A stretch of DNA of 40,215 bases from UBA4717 sp045580165 (GTDB taxonomy: Bacteria; Bacillota; Clostridia; Oscillospirales; CAG-272). The first letter of the stretch is position 1; every line of letters begins with the position of its first letter. The notes below the pieces were generated by a model, which was given only the letters and a program-made list of their open reading frames with translations, searched no databases and had not been told where the DNA came from. The DNA lies in NCBI GenBank assembly GCA_045580165.1, contig JAZNNG010000051.1:1-40215 (forward strand), in the 5' to 3' direction. A program made the translations under genes and the position numbers. This document shows positions 37,269 through 40,215 of the stretch, piece by piece.

Positions 37269-40215
37269 ATGAAAAGATTTTTAGTATTAACGGTAACCGT
37301 ACTGATGCTTGCAGCGTTATTTGCAGTATCGGCATTCGCGCTTACAGACGGAACCGACTGCTTCGTGTACGAGGCAGACGAGCTCAAGGATATTTTTGTC
37401 ACCAGCGGCAAGATTTCCGCAAACTATGTCAATGATTCTACAAAGCCGTATATTCACGTAGAGTCAGACGGAATTACAGCTGCACAGGGTTCTCACACCT
37501 TTGTCAGATTTGATTTCTATCCCTTTGATACAGAAGCTTATCCCGAAAGCGAATTTACTCCTGACTTTAAAATAACCGACTATCCTATCGTTGCGGTAAG
37601 ATATAAAACCGATATTCAGACGTCAAACGGACAGATGGCTATAAACGTGGGAATAAAGCTTTCAACGGGTAAATACGAGAGAGTCTGGGGACTGTCCGGA
37701 ACACTTCATTCCACCGAGGAATCCGAGGTTTCGTTCTACGATATAACGAAAACCAAGTCTTACGACGGCGGCTCGTTTACAACGTCTCAGATTGATGCAA
37801 ACTCGGGCGCGAAGTACGTTCGTATCCCTGCTTGGTCAAACAGTGAAAACTTCAACGACAACGCAGGAGAATATATCGACATCTACTCGGTAGGCTTCTT
37901 CAAGACTCCGGAGGATGCAGAAACCTTCGGAAGCGACGATGTTTATACCGTAAAGTTCTACGACTATGACGGCACGCTCCTGAGCACAAAGAACGTTGAG
38001 TCGGGTGAGTATGTAACTCTTCCCACCGTTCCGAGTAAAGCAGGCTACTACTTCAAGCATTGGTATCTCTCGTACGACGTAACCTATACCTCGTCCTTCA
38101 GAGTTTTTGCGGATTCCGAGCTTACCGCAGTATATGATGATTATGATAATGAAAAGTATCACGTTTATACGGCTAATGAGTTGAACTCAATGTTGAACTT
38201 AAACTTGAATGTTTCTGGTATGACTTCGGACGGATTGGTAACAGAAAGCGGGAAGACTTATGTGCGATTCAATTCATCCAGATGGTCAAGACCGTCTGAA
38301 ACAGGTACTTATATTGAATTTGCGCCTACAGATGTAAAGGCGAAGGATTTTCCGATAGTTGTTATAGGTTACAAGAGTGAAATAACGGGTACTTGGACGG
38401 TAAGTACCGGACTTAAATATAGCGGTACTTATTACAGACATACTGGTCTTAGCGCTTCTAACCCTATTAGCAATGTCCACACGAAGCAAATTCTCTATCT
38501 AAACAATATAAGCGGAAGCGATTCCGGCGGAACTAATTCATTTTCAAAAGTTGATAGAGATTCCAATATCAGTTATATTCGTATATCACCTTTCGGGACG
38601 ACCAGTAGTTTCCAGAGTAGTGCTAAAAAGTTTGACATCGAATACATCGCGTTCTTCAGAACCGAGGCTGAATTAGAAAAATTTGAATACAATGCAAATG
38701 CCGAGCCTGAGATCGAACACAAACCTCTACTCGACCTTGTAGACGAGTTTGAGTTTGGCTCCGACTCCTACCTCACTCGCGCACAGGCTGCGAATTTGAT
38801 GGTAAAGATCCTCGGCGTTGATGAGAATGAGATAGCGTATAAGAACACTACGTCCTATAAGGATATAAGCGGTCACAAATATGCTTCAAGCATTGCATAT
38901 CTCGAAAAAGAAGGACTTATCGATCCTGCGGATGAGTTTAAGCCCGACGAGGCAATAACACGCGGCGAGCTTTCCGACTTCCTTTATACCGCATGTGCCG
39001 TAGCCGGAGCTGCGTATAAGCCGTTTAGCGTTACTGCATCAAACACAAATGACATATTGTACAGAAGCGATGCGGCAAAGCTCATCTGCGAAGCGCTTGA
39101 CAGAGTTCCCGAAGCAAATAGCTTCAAGGCTCTTGAAATGCCCATTCTCAAGGACGTCGGACTTACAGACGACTTCTACCCGTACGTAATGGAGCTTTGC
39201 TTCACACACGAAGCAAATAAGGGCTACAACGGAAACGAAAACTGGGTTTCAATTACAGACAATAGCTTCTACATAAAGCCTGCAACAAACTCACTTATCG
39301 AGCAGCTTGACGCAGAATTCGCACAAAGAATTGTCGAGGTTCGTGCAACCGAGAGCGAATGGGAGGTTGCCGACGGCGGACGCGTATTCTACGTATCAAA
39401 CTCGGGAAGCGACTCGAATGACGGCAAAAGTGAATCCAAGCCTCTTAAAACTCTTGAAAAGGTAATGGATATGCAGAGCAATGGACAGATCAAGGCGGGA
39501 GACGTTGTTCTTCTCAAGCGTGGAGACGAATGGCATTGCCCCTTCACCTGCCTTGCAGGAGTACAGTATTCTGCATACGGAACGGGTGACAAGCCCAGAG
39601 TCCTCGGCTCTATTGAAGCGGATAATGCTTCTCAGTGGATACACGTTGGCAATAACATTTATAAATTCGATGGTACAATACCGAAGGATAAAGACGTCGG
39701 AAACATTGTTTTCAATGAGGGTGAAGCGTACGGTCAGCGCGTTATAAAGTCGCTTAAAGAGGACGTAACGCTTGAAACGGGAGACGAATTTATCGTATCA
39801 AACGGTATTGACCAGTGGTATTTCCCCGTTCAAGAATTCCACGATCAGAATGACCTTGCTACTATTGCGGCAGGTGAGCCCAAGGCTAACCTTATGTTCT
39901 ATCACAACTGGGACGAGGAAGCGCTTTATCTCTACTCGAGAAACGGTAACCCCGGCGACATCTTCGATTCTATCGAGATAGGTCGTAAGACCTCGGGCGT
40001 GGTTGCAAAGTCGAACAACGTAATCGATAACTGGTGCGTTAAGTACACGGGCGGTCACGGTATCAGCGCAGGCAGCTGTGTAAACCTTACCGTCAGAAAC
40101 TGTGAGGTAGGCTTTGTCGGCGGAAGCGTGCAGATATTCACCGACCTCACGAGATTCGGAAACGCAATCGAGATCTACGGAACCTGTGACGGCTACTACG
40201 TATATAACAACTACA
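37269..40215 (+). CDS. Large secreted multidomain SLH and beta-helix protein (3' end outside the window)
   Basis: An uninterrupted frame of 982 codons running off the right edge, starting at an ATG behind GGAGG (37259-37263). Residues 1-24 are a signal peptide (ending SAFALT). Two homologous beta-rich modules (about 30-220 and 298-477) share YVRF...(D)(Y/F)PIV...YK...YIRI...DI-Y-FF-T. Between them is an InlB/Flg_new-type repeat (about 223-290: YTVKFYDYDGTLLSTK...GYYFKHWYL). SLH-like domains (about 490-655) show LTRAQAANLMVKILG, YKDISGHKYASSIAYLEKEGLI and ITRGELSDFLY. From about 690 a beta-helix domain paralogous to the 34212 protein begins (VFYVSNSGSDSNDGKSESKPLKTL). The SLH domains should tie it to the cell wall. 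Glycan binding plus degradation is inferred from the domains. It follows the dockerin gene by 65 bases. Confidence 0.88.
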   Translation, partial: MKRFLVLTVTVLMLAALFAVSAFALTDGTDCFVYEADELKDIFVTSGKISANYVNDSTKPYIHVESDGITAAQGSHTFVRFDFYPFDTEAYPESEFTPDFKITDYPIVAVRYKTDIQTSNGQMAINVGIKLSTGKYERVWGLSGTLHSTEESEVSFYDITKTKSYDGGSFTTSQIDANSGAKYVRIPAWSNSENFNDNAGEYIDIYSVGFFKTPEDAETFGSDDVYTVKFYDYDGTLLSTKNVESGEYVTLPTVPSKAGYYFKHWYLSYDVTYTSSFRVFADSELTAVYDDYDNEKYHVYTANELNSMLNLNLNVSGMTSDGLVTESGKTYVRFNSSRWSRPSETGTYIEFAPTDVKAKDFPIVVIGYKSEITGTWTVSTGLKYSGTYYRHTGLSASNPISNVHTKQILYLNNISGSDSGGTNSFSKVDRDSNISYIRISPFGTTSSFQSSAKKFDIEYIAFFRTEAELEKFEYNANAEPEIEHKPLLDLVDEFEFGSDSYLTRAQAANLMVKILGVDENEIAYKNTTSYKDISGHKYASSIAYLEKEGLIDPADEFKPDEAITRGELSDFLYTACAVAGAAYKPFSVTASNTNDILYRSDAAKLICEALDRVPEANSFKALEMPILKDVGLTDDFYPYVMELCFTHEANKGYNGNENWVSITDNSFYIKPATNSLIEQLDAEFAQRIVEVRATESEWEVADGGRVFYVSNSGSDSNDGKSESKPLKTLEKVMDMQSNGQIKAGDVVLLKRGDEWHCPFTCLAGVQYSAYGTGDKPRVLGSIEADNASQWIHVGNNIYKFDGTIPKDKDVGNIVFNEGEAYGQRVIKSLKEDVTLETGDEFIVSNGIDQWYFPVQEFHDQNDLATIAAGEPKANLMFYHNWDEEALYLYSRNGNPGDIFDSIEIGRKTSGVVAKSNNVIDNWCVKYTGGHGISAGSCVNLTVRNCEVGFVGGSVQIFTDLTRFGNAIEIYGTCDGYYVYNNY

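Noticed and set aside
1..40215. CRISPR arrays, insertion sequences, prophage genes or tRNA genes
   Set aside because: No regularly spaced repeats, transposase or integrase motifs, terminal inverted repeats or cloverleaf sequences were recognised by eye on either strand.

Overview
The window looks like chromosomal DNA from an endospore-forming, fibre- or glycan-degrading member of the Clostridia (Oscillospiraceae-like, gut or rumen type). Support: a Spo0A homologue, a GerW/YtfJ homologue, a DacF-type carboxypeptidase, the lon-engB and scpA-scpB gene orders, a T-box controlled ileS, DUF1540, DUF6054 and DUF11 proteins, SLH-anchored secreted enzymes and a type I dockerin. Base composition is moderate with strong Shine-Dalgarno sites and several TTG starts. 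No phage, insertion sequence, CRISPR array or tRNA gene was seen.

Layout. 1-80 is the 3' end of a 23S rRNA, followed by two strong terminators. No 5S rRNA follows it in the window. A DUF11 repeat protein runs convergently to it (210-1061, minus strand); everything else is on the plus strand. 1390-2942 holds a probable gene fragment and an FAD-dependent oxidoreductase. 3014-4213 is a membrane-anchored, PstS-like binding protein. 4345-10936 is a carbohydrate cluster: esterase, an unrecognised 667-residue probable toroid protein, NodB-family deacetylase, a second esterase, and a secreted GH26-like glycosidase with three SLH domains. MTA/SAH nucleosidase, a decayed GH36 alpha-galactosidase and a DUF6054 protein follow. 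12780-13466 is a small HTH regulator with a likely autoregulatory operator plus a membrane partner. 13502-16897 is a T-box leader and isoleucyl-tRNA synthetase.

17013-18195 encodes a degenerate ROK-type regulator and a DUF1540 protein. 18389-25740 is a long housekeeping and sporulation run: lon, engB, site-2 protease, scpA, scpB, DUF2953, gerW, dacF. 25855-30534 carries a HAD phosphatase, metallophosphoesterase, sugar isomerase/epimerase, manA, an RsuA/RluB-type pseudouridine synthase and a GNAT-like protein. spo0A (30756-31568), a VanY-type peptidase with a long acidic tail, and ispD follow. The last 6 kb (34212-40215) is a second carbohydrate/surface region. It holds a beta-helix protein without a signal peptide, a secreted GLUG-repeat protein with a C-terminal dockerin, and the first 982 codons of a very large secreted protein. 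That protein combines two tandem beta-rich modules, an InlB-like repeat, SLH-like domains and a beta-helix paralogous to the one at 34212.

Most noteworthy points. The Spo0A homologue has lost the usual phosphoacceptor aspartate (Glu56) and one acidic-pocket residue, while a perfect 0A box lies upstream of its own gene. The beta-helix family occurs as a leaderless single-domain protein and as the enzyme-like part of a surface-anchored giant. A dockerin protein sits beside SLH proteins, suggesting cellulosome-like assembly. A palindromic operator overlaps the start of the small HTH transcript. A 10-bp hairpin abuts the DUF1540 ribosome binding site.
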